Below, in pieces: positions 41,323 to 50,167 of a DNA stretch of 64,000 bases (its first letter is position 1; each line of letters opens with the position of its first letter). The stretch comes from Paracoccaceae bacterium. Lineage in GTDB: Bacteria > Pseudomonadota > Alphaproteobacteria > Rhodobacterales > Rhodobacteraceae. The stretch is taken from positions 62,001 to 126,000 of the forward strand of contig JAPUEK010000089.1 of assembly GCA_027492585.1 (NCBI GenBank), read 5' to 3'. Both the position numbers and the translations under genes were made by a program. Under the pieces are notes generated by a model. The model did no database searches and was not told where the DNA came from. It was given only the letters and a program-made list of their open reading frames with translations.

Positions 41323-41883
41323 ATGACCGCCCTGAAGCTTGTCGGCCTGTCCGGCAATATCACCCAGCCCTCCAGGACGCGAAAGCTGGTGGAGACAGCC
41401 GCCGATCTGGCGCAGCGGCGTCTTGTGGCGCAAACGGAAGTTATCGAGATCAATGACTTCGGCGATGCGCTCGGCAGGGCGCGCCGGCTGGACGATCTGG
41501 ATGCCGCCGGGCAGGCGCGGGTGCGCCGCCTGATCGAAGCCGATGCGCTGATCGTGGCGACGCCGATCTACAAGGCCAGCTATCCGGGGCTTTTCAAGCA
41601 TCTCATCGACCTGCTCGATCCCACCGCCCTGCTCAACAAGCCCGTCCTGATCGCCGCAACCGGCGGCGGGGAGAAACACGCCCTGGCGGTGGACCATCAG
41701 CTCCGCCCGCTTTTCGCATTCTTCGAAGCACGGGTGCTGCCGACGGCGGTGCATGTCTCCGACAAGGATTTCCAGGATGGCGTGCTGGTTGGTCAGGCCT
41801 CTCTTGCGCGGCTCGACCGGGCCGTCGCGCAGTTCGACGACATCTTCCCCCGGTACATTCGTCGCGCCGAAGCGGCGGAATGA
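41323..41883 (+). CDS. NADPH-dependent FMN reductase (MsuE/SsuE-like)
   Basis: The protein has 186 residues with a flavodoxin-like fold: LVGLSGNITQPSRTRKLVE at the N-terminus (phosphate loop), ALIVATPIYKASYPGLFKHLIDLL near residues 70-93, and LIAATGGGEKHALAVDHQLRP. This form supplies FMNH2 to sulfonate and sulfone monooxygenases. The next gene downstream is a decayed SfnB-like acyl-CoA-dehydrogenase-type gene, so this is probably the survivor of a sulfur-acquisition operon. GGGATACCCC before the ATG is a poor ribosome binding site. Confidence 0.87.
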   Translation: MTALKLVGLSGNITQPSRTRKLVETAADLAQRRLVAQTEVIEINDFGDALGRARRLDDLDAAGQARVRRLIEADALIVATPIYKASYPGLFKHLIDLLDPTALLNKPVLIAATGGGEKHALAVDHQLRPLFAFFEARVLPTAVHVSDKDFQDGVLVGQASLARLDRAVAQFDDIFPRYIRRAEAAE

Positions 41884-41897
41884 GCAGGGGGCCGATC

Positions 41898-42600
41898 ATG
41901 ACCAACGCGCAATCCGCCGAGCCGATCAGATGCGCCTGTTGGGTCACGAACGTCTCCTGCGGCAGGTGATTTCCCACATCGGGCAACGCAAGGCCTCGAA
42001 GGAGATCCTCTTCCACGGGATTCCCGAAGGCACGCGCTTCGGCAAGACCTGCTCCGCGTTCGGGGCGAAACGGGCGACGAAATGCACCGATCACGGCGAT
42101 CATGCGCGGGTGACCGGCAAGAAATTCTGTCCCTCAGGCGCGCTGGCCCACAAGGTGCCGATCATGGCGCTCAAGGATGAAAGCCGCGCCTGATATGCGG
42201 TCGCCGATCGTGCGGTGCCGGGGCGGTCGGTGAACGGCGACTGGTCAAGCCCGGTCAGCGCACCACGCTTTCCGGCACGATGACGCTGGACGAGGTGGTG
42301 GTGCCGAAGACCCATCTGGTGCCGGGCCGGAAAGGTCATGCCGGGCCGTCCGCCGATGGCACGATCTTCCAGATCATTCAGGCAGGGTCGATCCTGGCAT
42401 CGTCCGCGCGGCGATCAAGGACACCATCGACTTCGTGAAATCCAAGTCGCGCGATCGGGTCGATTGGGGTCTCGATCATGCGGGCAGGCCCCTGCACCAT
42501 TCAGGCGGCTGGCGATCCGGTGTTGCGCGTCAATGTTGCCGAGACGCTTCTCGACCGGGCCGGGCTGGGGGACCGGCTGCCGGCGGCAGGCAATACCTCT
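41898..42600 (+). pseudogene. Decayed SfnB-like (acyl-CoA dehydrogenase family) sulfur-acquisition oxidoreductase
   Basis: Pieces of one protein appear in different frames. ISHIGQRKASKEILFHG and TRFGKTCSAFGAKRATK, then KFCPSGALAHKVPIMALKDE, come from one frame (41935-42193). LDEVVVPKTHLVPGRKGHAG follows in another (about 42280-42340), and later GDPVLRVNVAETLLDRAGLG (about 42510-42570). The order and content match SfnB/DszC-type FMNH2-dependent proteins, but the first about 80 residues are missing and there are several frameshifts. The region cannot make a functional enzyme. Its position behind an MsuE-like FMN reductase supports the identification. Edges are approximate. Confidence 0.65.
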
Positions 42601-42933
42601 TGTCGCCCTGCGTCTTGTCGCTGTGGAGCCGGGCGAGGCGATCAGCGCACTCTCCGCCGATGCGGGCAGGCGGAAGTCCAGGGGCTGGAGATGGACCGTA
42701 TCCTCCTCGCCACCGGGCCGTATCGCGCCAGCATCATTCCCCGCCCCCCCCGGTTCGGAGCAGCCGTGCGTGGGCGTGGCTGATCGTCTCCGACCATACG
42801 CGGCTTTGCGTTGCGCCCGATGGGGATGGCACGGCGCGCCTCGGGCAGCCATCAGGCGCCGGAGCTGGTGAGCCGCATCTTCATCGCCGGACCGCTGGCG
42901 CGCGGGCGGAGGTGGTCTGAGCGCCTCGGCCGC
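42601..42933. other. Unassigned sequence, probably gene debris
   Basis: All three forward frames carry protein-like stretches (for example VALRLVAVEPGEAISAL and AWLIVSDHTRLCVAPDGDG), but none is open and continuous. It may be the tail of the decayed SfnB-like gene or a second dead gene. I could not identify it. Confidence 0.4.
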
Positions 42934-43629
42934 TTATTCCGATGCCGTGCTGTCGGCGCGGATGAGGGCGCGGTCGGCCCGCCAGGGGTCGCTCAGGACC
43001 GGAACCGCGTGGGTCCAGGCGGCATAGCTGCCGGTCGTGGCGGCGATGAACAGGGTCTCCAGATCGGTCAGCGGGTCTGCGGAAAGGTCGATCCGCAGGG
43101 TCAGGGGCGGGCGTTCGGGTTGCAGCACCAGAAGGGCCGCGGATTTCAGCCCGCGTGTGTCGCCGCCGGTTTCCTGAGCGGCCCGCAGGGCGGCGATCAA
43201 TCGCGCGCCCGGATCACCCGAACTGGTTTCGAAGCCGTCGAGAAGCGCGTGAAGCACCTCCTCTCCGGCCAGAATGTTGCCGGCGGCAACCCGTCCCGGC
43301 AGCGCGATATGAGCGCAAAGCGGGGAATTCTCCCTCCCCGAATGGCCTGCCGTCCCGCCCGCAGGATCAAGCGCCGACAATTGCCGCCAGTCGCGGTTGG
43401 CATCGGGGCCGGTCACCCCCGCAACTGCCTGTTCTGCCGGCTCCCCTGCCGCCATCCGGTCCAGAACCGATTCCCCCCAGAAGGTGCTCGGCGCGGCCCC
43501 CTGACTGGCCGACAATCCGGCCCCGAGCCGCCCGCGCAGGACCCATCCGCCGACACAAAGCGAGCCGGTTGCCGCCGCTCCGGCCAAAGTGCCTGTTTTT
43601 CCATCTCGGACGAGCAGTGAGAAAGTCAT
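42934..43629 (-). CDS. DUF1028 family protein (Ntn-hydrolase-like)
   Basis: The protein has 231 residues from the ATG at 43629, preceded by GGAGAA. The N-terminal MTFSLLVRDGKTGTLAGAAA and GGWVLRGRLGAGLSASQG are typical of DUF1028, and ANILAGEEVLHALLDGFE-like text (here GNILAGEEV) is the second family block. DUF1028 proteins have an Ntn-hydrolase-like fold and are often found next to peptide transporters and peptidases. That holds here: it is divergent from a family-5 ABC importer, sharing a promoter region with two palindromes. A peptidase or amidase role is a guess. Confidence 0.8.
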   Translation of the reverse strand: MTFSLLVRDGKTGTLAGAAATGSLCVGGWVLRGRLGAGLSASQGAAPSTFWGESVLDRMAAGEPAEQAVAGVTGPDANRDWRQLSALDPAGGTAGHSGRENSPLCAHIALPGRVAAGNILAGEEVLHALLDGFETSSGDPGARLIAALRAAQETGGDTRGLKSAALLVLQPERPPLTLRIDLSADPLTDLETLFIAATTGSYAAWTHAVPVLSDPWRADRALIRADSTASE

Positions 43630-43692
43630 GATTTCTCCGATAGTTGGGTGCCGTGGTTCCACGAGCCCCGTAAATTCTCTTCGCAGTTTAGC

Positions 43693-43728
43693 GAAAACTC
43701 TATCGTTTTCAATTTATCATGATAAATT
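43693..43728. promoter_or_regulatory. Two adjacent palindromes in the DUF1028/peptide-ABC divergent promoter
   Basis: AATTTATCATGATAAATT (43711-43728) is a perfect 18-bp palindrome. Directly next to it, GAAAAC-TCTATC-GTTTTC (43693-43710) is an inverted repeat with perfect 6-bp arms. These are the best operator candidates for the GntR regulator at the end of the operon (49323-50078). Confidence 0.6.
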
Positions 43729-43761
43729 TTCCGCAAAGAAACCGAACAACAGGAGTTACCG

Positions 43762-45345
43762 ATGCTTTCCGCTCGACTGACCCGCCGCGCCTTGCTCTCT
43801 GCCAGTGCCGCAACGCTGGCCGCAGCAACGCTTGGCCTGCGCGCGCCACTTCTGGCGCAGACCCCCGCCGGTGTGCTGATCATCGGTCAGGTGGCCGAGC
43901 CGAAGACGCTGGACCCGCAGGCCGCCACCGCCGCCAATGACTTCCGCATCTCGGTGAACGTGTTCGACGGCCTTGTCCGCTTCAAGGACGGCACGCTGGA
44001 GGTGGAGCCGGCGCTCGCCTCCTCCTGGGACATCTCGGCAGACGGGCTGGCCTATACCTTCCACCTGCGCGAGGGTGTGAAATTCCACGACGGCAGCGAT
44101 TTCAACGCCGAGGCGGTGAAATTCACCTTCGAGCGGATGCTGAAGGAGGATCACCCCTATGCCAAGACCGGCCCCTTCCCGCTGGCCTTCTTCTTCTCCT
44201 CGGTGAAATCGGTCGAAGCGCCGGATGCGAAGACCGCCGTCTTCACCCTGTCCGAACCCTTCGCGCCCTTCCTTGCGAACCTTGCCACCCCGACCGGCTA
44301 TATCGTCTCCCCCGCCGCAGTCGCGCAGCATGGCGCCGATTTCGGGCGCAACCCCGCCGGCACCGGGCCGTTCCGTTTCAAGGAATGGCGCGCGAACGAG
44401 ATGGTGGCCATCGAGAAGAATGCGGAATACTGGGATGGCCCCGCTGCTTCCGAGGCGATCGTCTTCCGCCCGATCACAGATGCCAATACCCGCACGGCAG
44501 AGATGCTGGCCGGGGGGCTCGACATCATGGTCGAGGTGCCGCCCGTCAGCCTGTCCCAGTTCAGGACCGATGCCTATCACATCGTCGAGGCCGCAGGCGC
44601 GCATCTGTGGTTCCTGATCCTGAACTGCAAGGACGGGGCCTTTGCCGACAAGCGCGTGCGTCAGGCCGCGAACTATGCGGTGAACAAGGAGGCTCTGGTC
44701 AACAACGTTCTGGAAGGCACGGCGACCGTGGCTGCAGGTCCGACGCCCGCCGCCTTCAACTGGGCGGTGAACCCGGATGTGGCGCCCTATGCCTATGATC
44801 CTGAAAAAGCCAAGGCGCTGCTGGCCGAGGCCGGTCAGCCGAATCCGAAGATCACCTTCTTCGTGACCGAGGGCGGCTCGGGAATGCTCGACCCCGTGGC
44901 CATGGGAACGGCGATCCAGGCCGATCTTGCGGCCGTGGGCTTCGAGGTGACGATCCAGACCTATGAGTGGAATACCTTCCTCGACCAGGTGAACCCCGGC
45001 CTTTCCGGCAAGGCCGACATGGCCGAAATGGCCTGGATGACCAACGATCCCGACACGCTGCCCTTCCTCGCCCTGCGGAGCGAAGCCTTCCCCGACAAGG
45101 GCGGCTTCAACTCCGGCTATTATTCCAATCCGGAGGTGGATGACCTGCTGAACAAGGCGCGGGTCTCTACCGATCAGGCGGAACGGGCGGATCTTTACAA
45201 GAAGATGCAGGCCATCGTGCATGACGACGCGCCCTGGCTCTTCGTGGCGAACTGGAAGCAGAATGCGGTCTCCACCGCTGCCGTTTCCGGGCTGGTGCTG
45301 CAACCCTCGTTCCTGCTGACGCTGAAGTCCGTCTCGAAGGCATAA
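43762..45345 (+). CDS. ABC transporter substrate-binding protein, family 5 (peptide/opine/nickel type)
   Basis: The protein has 527 residues with a leader containing a twin-arginine-like TRRALLSAS and a hydrophobic stretch ending near AQ-33, so Tat or Sec export is possible. The mature part is SBP_bac_5 (VAEPKTLDPQAATAANDF; LASSWDISADGLAYTFHLRE; GTGPFRFKEWRANEMVAIEK; LADLAAVGFEVTIQTYEW-like region). CAGGAG precedes the ATG. It heads a five-gene operon and is separated from the first permease by a strong hairpin, which should raise its level over the membrane parts. Peptide or glutathione-like ligands are equally possible. Confidence 0.87.
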   Translation: MLSARLTRRALLSASAATLAAATLGLRAPLLAQTPAGVLIIGQVAEPKTLDPQAATAANDFRISVNVFDGLVRFKDGTLEVEPALASSWDISADGLAYTFHLREGVKFHDGSDFNAEAVKFTFERMLKEDHPYAKTGPFPLAFFFSSVKSVEAPDAKTAVFTLSEPFAPFLANLATPTGYIVSPAAVAQHGADFGRNPAGTGPFRFKEWRANEMVAIEKNAEYWDGPAASEAIVFRPITDANTRTAEMLAGGLDIMVEVPPVSLSQFRTDAYHIVEAAGAHLWFLILNCKDGAFADKRVRQAANYAVNKEALVNNVLEGTATVAAGPTPAAFNWAVNPDVAPYAYDPEKAKALLAEAGQPNPKITFFVTEGGSGMLDPVAMGTAIQADLAAVGFEVTIQTYEWNTFLDQVNPGLSGKADMAEMAWMTNDPDTLPFLALRSEAFPDKGGFNSGYYSNPEVDDLLNKARVSTDQAERADLYKKMQAIVHDDAPWLFVANWKQNAVSTAAVSGLVLQPSFLLTLKSVSKA

Positions 45346-45362
45346 GCGCCTGCACCGGAAAG

Positions 45363-45386
45363 GAAGGGGGCGGCACCGCCCCCTTC
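45363..45386 (+). terminator. Intercistronic hairpin after the substrate-binding protein gene
   Basis: A 10-bp stem (GAAGGGGGCG / CGCCCCCTTC) with loop GCAC lies 18 bp past the stop and before the permease ribosome binding site. There is no U-tract. It probably acts as an mRNA stabiliser or partial terminator. Confidence 0.6.
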
Positions 45387-45405
45387 GCCAGCCAGAGGAG
45401 GCAGC

Positions 45406-46353
45406 ATGGGCCGATACATTCTATACCGGCTGATGTCGGCGGTGCCTGTGGTTCTGGGCATCACCGTCATCGTGTTCTTCATCATGTCGCTGATCCCCGG
45501 CGATCCTGCGACGGCGATCCTTGGCGCCTATGCCTCGCCCGAGAACGTGGCGAAGCTGAACGCGGATCTCGGTCTCGATAGACCCATGGTGGCGCGCTAC
45601 TTCATCTGGCTCGGCCATATGCTGACCGGCGATTTCGGGCGCAGCTTTTCGCTGAACCGTCCGGTGCTTGACGAAATCCTGGAGCGGTTCTCTGCAACGC
45701 TGGTGCTGGCCGGCGTCTCGCTCCTGCTCTGCGCGATCCTCGGCATCGCGGCAGGGGTGGTCTCGGCGGCCCGGCAATATGGCTGGCAGGACAAGGCGAT
45801 CACCTTCGCGGTGCTGATCGGGATTTCGATTCCGTCCTTCTTTCTCGGGATGCTGCTGATCCTCACCTTCGCGGTGAACCTCAGATGGCTGCCGGTCTCC
45901 GGCATGTATGAGATCTACGGCGGCCGTACGATCCCCGACCTCCTCCGTCACATGGTCCTGCCCGCCACCGCGCTTGCCGCCGTAGCAACAGGCGTCATCG
46001 CCCGCCTGTCGCGCGGCGCCATGCTGGAGGTCCTGCGCCAGGATTACATCCGCACCGCCCGCGCCAAGGGCGTCAGCGAGACCGGCGTGGTCTGGCGCCA
46101 TGCCCTGCGCGCGGCGATGGTCTCCATCATCCCGGTGCTGGGCATCCAGGCCGGTTTCGTGCTGTCGGGCGCGGTCTATATCGAGGTGGTCTTCCAGTGG
46201 CCCGGCGTCGGACGGATGCTTGTCGACGCGATCCTGAAGCGCGACCTTCTTCTCGTGCAGGGCGGCGTGACCTTCGTGGCGACCTGCTATGTGCTTTTCA
46301 ACATCATCGTCGACGTGGCGCAGTCGCTGATCGACCCGCGCATAAAGGCCTGA
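45406..46353 (+). CDS. Peptide-type ABC transporter permease (DppB-like)
   Basis: The protein has 315 residues with about six hydrophobic segments. Family marks are MGRYILYRLMSAVPVVLGIT at the start, SLIPGDPATAILG, and the EAA loop (RTARAKGVSETGVVWRHALRAAM). It ends in IIVDVAQSLIDPRIKA. An AGAGGAGG site precedes the ATG. It pairs with the permease half of the downstream fusion protein. An unusually long gap of 158 bp with a repeat element separates the two. Confidence 0.88.
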   Translation: MGRYILYRLMSAVPVVLGITVIVFFIMSLIPGDPATAILGAYASPENVAKLNADLGLDRPMVARYFIWLGHMLTGDFGRSFSLNRPVLDEILERFSATLVLAGVSLLLCAILGIAAGVVSAARQYGWQDKAITFAVLIGISIPSFFLGMLLILTFAVNLRWLPVSGMYEIYGGRTIPDLLRHMVLPATALAAVATGVIARLSRGAMLEVLRQDYIRTARAKGVSETGVVWRHALRAAMVSIIPVLGIQAGFVLSGAVYIEVVFQWPGVGRMLVDAILKRDLLLVQGGVTFVATCYVLFNIIVDVAQSLIDPRIKA

Positions 46354-46425
46354 AGGCGATGGAAACCCGCACCCCTAGCCTTCCCTGCACAGCCTCTTCC
46401 TCCGCTCTTTCATCTTGCCTCAAAT

Positions 46426-46488
46426 ATCTTGCGGGGAGGTCCGGAGGGGTGCAAAACCCCTCCGGCGCCCGCCACGGGACCGACGGCC
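46426..46488 (+). repeat. Dispersed hairpin repeat, copy 1
   Basis: The core is a perfect 9-bp stem CCGGAGGGG / CCCCTCCGG with a TGCAAAA loop. It is followed by GGCGCCCGCCACGGG and GACGGCC, the same blocks as copy 2 at 50093-50166. It lies inside the peptide-transporter operon, in the gap between the two membrane genes. Confidence 0.75.
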
Positions 46489-46511
46489 AGCTTCAGGGTC
46501 GGCCCTAGGCG

Positions 46512-48386
46512 ATGCGGCTCTTCCTCGCCCTCCTGTTCCGCAACCGTCTGGCCGGCTTCGGCGCCGTGGTTCTGGCGCTTGTCGTCGTCCTGTGCCTCAT
46601 CGTCCCGCTGCTGCCGCTGGCAGAGCCGAACGCCATCGACACGGCGGACAAGTTCCTGCCGCCCTTCAGCCCCGGCCATCCGCTCGGCACCGATCACCTT
46701 GGCCGGGATCTCCTGTCGCGGCTGCTCTGGGGGACGCGGCTGTCGCTGGCGGTCGGCACCTGCGCGGCCATGGCGGCTGCCTTCTCCGGCACGCTGCTCG
46801 GCGTGACGGCCGGCTATTTCGGCGGGCGCATCGACAACATCCTGATGCGGCTCGTCGACATGCTGATGGCCTTTCCCTACATCCTTCTGGCGCTTGCCAT
46901 CGTGGCGGCGCTTGGCCCCGGGATACTCAACGCGCTGATCGCGGTGGCGGCCGTGAACGTGCCGTTCTTCGCCCGCAACATCCGCGGCATTTCGGCGGGC
47001 CTGACCGCGCGCGAGTTCATCGACGCCGCCCGCCTGTCCGGGCAGGGCCATGCCCGGATCATCGTGACCGAGCTGTTGCCGAACGTGCTGCCGGTGATCG
47101 TGGTGGCCGTATCCACCACGGTCGGCTGGATGGTGCTGGAGACGGCGGGCCTCTCCTTTCTCGGGCTGGGAAGCCAGCCGCCGCAGGCCGATCTCGGCTC
47201 CATGCTGGGCGAGGCGCGCGCGGCCTTCCTGACCGCGCCGCATGTGATGATGGTGCCGGGGGCGATGATCTTTCTCATCGTCATGTCGATCAACCTGCTC
47301 GGGGACGGTCTGCGCGACGCGCTCGACCCCCGGCTGCGCTCCGGCGCGCTGGCCCGTCCGGAGCCGGTCACGCGGATCGCGCGGGAGGTGGTGCCGCCTG
47401 CCCGCTCCGTCACCCCCGGCCTGCTGGAACTGGAAGGGCTGGAGACCCGCTTCCAGATCGGCGCACGGGTTTACAGGGCGGTGAACGGGGTCAGCCTGTC
47501 GCTGGCGAGGGGTGAATGTGTGGGGCTGGTCGGGGAATCCGGCAGTGGCAAGTCGGTGACAGCGCTGTCGGTCATGGGGCTGGTCGCCTCGCCTCCCGGC
47601 GTGATCACCGGGGGCGCTGTGCGGCTTGCGGGCGTTGACCTGCTGTCGCTGCCCTACCGCGGCCTGCGGGCGCTGCGCGGGCGGCGGGTCGCCTATATCT
47701 TTCAGGACCCGCTGTCTACTTTGCACCCGCTTTACCGGGTGGGCGACCAGATGATCGAGGCGATCCGGGTGCATCGCAACATTCCGGTGGCCGAGGCGCG
47801 GGCGATCTGTCTGGATCTGCTGCGGATCGTCCGCATCCCCAATCCCGAAAGCCGCCTTGCCGCCTATCCGCATGAACTGTCGGGCGGGATGCGCCAGCGG
47901 GTCGGGATCGCCATGGCTCTGGTCAACGACCCGGAGGTCATCATCGCCGACGAGCCGACCACGGCGCTTGACGTGACGGTACAGGCGCAGGTGCTGGCGC
48001 TTCTGGACGGGTTGCGGCGCGACAGGGGGCTGTCGATTCTGTTCATCACCCATGATTTCGGCGTTGTCGGCCAACTTTGCGACCGGGTGGCGGTGATGTA
48101 TGCGGGCCGCATTGTCGAGGAAGGCCCGACGGCGGCGATCCTCGCCGCCCCTGCCCATCCCTACACCCGCCGACTGATCGAAAGCGTGCCGGAGCCGGGC
48201 GGCGGCAAGCGGCGGCTCATCTCTATCCCCGGCCTGCCGCCGGCGGTGGACAGGTTGCCCCCCGGCTGCGCCTTTGCGCCGCGCTGCCACCGGGCGCAGC
48301 CCGCCTGCCGGCAGGGAGAGATCGAGCTGACCCGCAGCGGTACCCGCGCCCTGCGCTGCCTGTTCCCCGAGGAGGTGCCGCAATGA
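46512..48386 (+). CDS. Peptide-type ABC transporter permease-ATPase fusion (DppC-DppD)
   Basis: The protein has 624 residues. Residues 1-275 are a complete DppC-like permease ([23 protein letters not shown] loop [18 protein letters not shown]). A linker of about 30 residues leads to an ATPase domain from about 303 with Walker A GESGSGKS at 341-348, signature [15 protein letters not shown], Walker [13 protein letters not shown] and the oligopeptide C-terminal motif with Cys residues ([17 protein letters not shown]). Such fusions occur in alphaproteobacteria. The start has no good ribosome binding site because a dispersed repeat ends 24 bp upstream. The stop overlaps the next gene. Confidence 0.9.
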   Translation: MRLFLALLFRNRLAGFGAVVLALVVVLCLIVPLLPLAEPNAIDTADKFLPPFSPGHPLGTDHLGRDLLSRLLWGTRLSLAVGTCAAMAAAFSGTLLGVTAGYFGGRIDNILMRLVDMLMAFPYILLALAIVAALGPGILNALIAVAAVNVPFFARNIRGISAGLTAREFIDAARLSGQGHARIIVTELLPNVLPVIVVAVSTTVGWMVLETAGLSFLGLGSQPPQADLGSMLGEARAAFLTAPHVMMVPGAMIFLIVMSINLLGDGLRDALDPRLRSGALARPEPVTRIAREVVPPARSVTPGLLELEGLETRFQIGARVYRAVNGVSLSLARGECVGLVGESGSGKSVTALSVMGLVASPPGVITGGAVRLAGVDLLSLPYRGLRALRGRRVAYIFQDPLSTLHPLYRVGDQMIEAIRVHRNIPVAEARAICLDLLRIVRIPNPESRLAAYPHELSGGMRQRVGIAMALVNDPEVIIADEPTTALDVTVQAQVLALLDGLRRDRGLSILFITHDFGVVGQLCDRVAVMYAGRIVEEGPTAAILAAPAHPYTRRLIESVPEPGGGKRRLISIPGLPPAVDRLPPGCAFAPRCHRAQPACRQGEIELTRSGTRALRCLFPEEVPQ

Positions 48387-49354
48387 CCCCCGCGCCTCAG
48401 CCCGTGCTTCAGGTCGAGAACCTGTCGAAATCCTATCCGGTGGGGCGCGGGCTTTTCCGGCAGGGCAAAGCCGTGGTGCGGGCGCTGCATCCGGTCTCGC
48501 TTTCGGTGCTGCCGGGCGAGACGCTGGGGATCGTCGGTGAATCCGGTTGCGGCAAGACCACGCTGGCACGGATGCTGGTGGGCCTGCTGCCGCCCAGCAC
48601 CGGCACCATCGAGATCGACGGCCGCCCTTTCGACACGCGCGACCGCCGGGTCTCCAGCCAGCAGATCCAGTATGTGTTCCAGGACCCGATCTCCTCGCTC
48701 AACCCGCGCAAGACCATCCGGCAGACGATGGAGGTGCCGCTGAAAGTGCTCTTCGGCCTGGACCGGGCCGGCCGTCAGCGCCGGCTCTCGGAGGTCTTCG
48801 AGGCGGTGAACCTGCGGCCGGAGTTCCTCGACCGCTATCCGCATGAATTCTCCGGCGGGCAGGCGCAGCGCATCGGCATCGCCCGCGCGCTTCTGGCAAA
48901 GCCGAAGATCATCGTGCTGGATGAGCCGGTTTCTGCGCTCGATGTCTCGGTGCAGGCGCAGGTGCTGAACCTTCTGGCGGATCTGCGGGCGGAGCATGGG
49001 CTGACCTATCTCTTCATCAGCCATGACCTTGCCGTGGTCGAGGCGGTGAGCGACCGGGTGGCCGTCCTCTACTTCGGCGCCGTGGTGGAGATCGGCCCGG
49101 CGGAGCGGATCTTTGCCGCGCCAAGCCATCCCTATACCCGCCTGCTGGCCGCTTCCGCCCCGGCCATCGGGCGGCCGCTGGTCCGCCGCGACGGAGCGGG
49201 GGCGGAGCTTCCCGATCCGCTGAACCCACCGCCGGGTTGCGCTTTTGCCCAGCGTTGTCCAAAGGTAAGCGGGCGTTGCCGGGCCGAAACCCCGCAATTG
49301 CGCGCAACGGGGGAGAACCAGCTTGCCGCCTGCCACCACCCGGACCCGGCGTAA
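48383..49354 (+). CDS. Peptide-type ABC transporter ATPase (DppF-like)
   Basis: The protein has 323 residues from the ATG at 48383 (GAGGAGG upstream, ATGA overlap with the fusion gene). The frame is open further upstream but out of context. Walker A GESGCGKT is at 52-59; signature FSGGQAQRIGIARALL; Walker B IIVLDEPVSALD; C-terminal oligopeptide motif PPGCAFAQRCPKVSGRC. It forms the second nucleotide-binding half with the ATPase part of the fusion. Its end overlaps the GntR gene by 32 bp. Confidence 0.9.
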   Translation: MTPAPQPVLQVENLSKSYPVGRGLFRQGKAVVRALHPVSLSVLPGETLGIVGESGCGKTTLARMLVGLLPPSTGTIEIDGRPFDTRDRRVSSQQIQYVFQDPISSLNPRKTIRQTMEVPLKVLFGLDRAGRQRRLSEVFEAVNLRPEFLDRYPHEFSGGQAQRIGIARALLAKPKIIVLDEPVSALDVSVQAQVLNLLADLRAEHGLTYLFISHDLAVVEAVSDRVAVLYFGAVVEIGPAERIFAAPSHPYTRLLAASAPAIGRPLVRRDGAGAELPDPLNPPPGCAFAQRCPKVSGRCRAETPQLRATGENQLAACHHPDPA

Positions 49355-50078
49355 CGGAGCCCGCACCGAACAGGTGGCCGAGCATCTGAAGGCCTATATC
49401 GTGCAGAAGGGCCTGCGCCCCGGCGACCGGCTTCCGGGGGAGGCCGAGCTGATCGGCGCACTCGGCATGTCGAAAGGCACGGTGCGCGAGGCGACGCGGA
49501 TGCTTGCGGCCCAGGGGCTTCTGCGGACCCGGACGGGGCCGGGGGGCGGGGCTTTCGTCGATGATGTGTCGCGCGATCATGCCATGGCGATGCTGGCGAA
49601 TTTCTTCTACTTCCGCGATCTGTCGGTGGCCGATCTCTACCAGTTGCGGATCGCGCTGGAGCCGGAGGTGGCGGCGATGATGGCGGGCAAGGTGCCGCCG
49701 GCCAGCATGGCGCGGTTCCGCGCCGATACCCGCCGCTTTGCCCAGCCGCCGCAGGACACCGGGGAGGAGCGCGCCCAGCACGTCGCCTCGCTGGCCTTCC
49801 ACCGCGAATTGGCGGAGCTTTGTCCCAACCCGCTCCTGTCCTTCGTGGTGGGGTTCATCGCCAAGATGCTGTCCGACCTGACGGTTTTCCGTCGCCTTTA
49901 TGAACCGCACAGCCATGCGCTTTGGGAAAAGGGCCATCTCTATCACGCGCGCCTGCTGGATGCGCTTGAAGCCGGGGATGCGGAGGCCGCGCGCAGCACG
50001 ATGCGCGCCCATATGGAGGCCGCACGGACCCTGATGACCGAGCAGGAAGCGCGGGTGGCCAAGGCGTTTCTTGGCTGA
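49323..50078 (+). CDS. GntR-family (FCD) regulator of the peptide ABC operon
   Basis: The protein has 251 residues from a TTG start at 49323, which has a strong GGGGGAG site seven bases upstream. Residues about 15-75 are the winged helix (LKAYIVQKGLRPGDRLPGEAEL; LGMSKGTVREATRMLAAQGL). Residues about 95-240 form the FCD domain (LYQLRIALEPEVAAMMAG; FHRELAELCPNPLL). It overlaps the DppF-like gene by 32 bp, so it belongs to the operon. The palindrome at 43711-43728 is its likely target. Confidence 0.85.
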   Translation: MPPATTRTRRNGARTEQVAEHLKAYIVQKGLRPGDRLPGEAELIGALGMSKGTVREATRMLAAQGLLRTRTGPGGGAFVDDVSRDHAMAMLANFFYFRDLSVADLYQLRIALEPEVAAMMAGKVPPASMARFRADTRRFAQPPQDTGEERAQHVASLAFHRELAELCPNPLLSFVVGFIAKMLSDLTVFRRLYEPHSHALWEKGHLYHARLLDALEAGDAEAARSTMRAHMEAARTLMTEQEARVAKAFLG

Positions 50079-50092
50079 ATCTGTCGGAAAAC

Positions 50093-50166
50093 ATCCTGCG
50101 GGGGGGGGCGGAGGGGTACAAAACCCCTCAGGCGCCTGCCACGGGGAGCAGCGTCCGCCGACGGCC
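50093..50166 (+). repeat. Dispersed hairpin repeat, copy 2
   Basis: The same blocks as copy 1 appear in the same order: TCCTGCGGGG, GGAGGGGTACAAAACCCCTC, GGCGCCTGCCACGGG and GACGGCC. The stem is slightly decayed (one mismatch). It lies between the convergent gntR and cysE stops and touches the cysE stop codon. Confidence 0.75.
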
Positions 50167-50167
50167 T

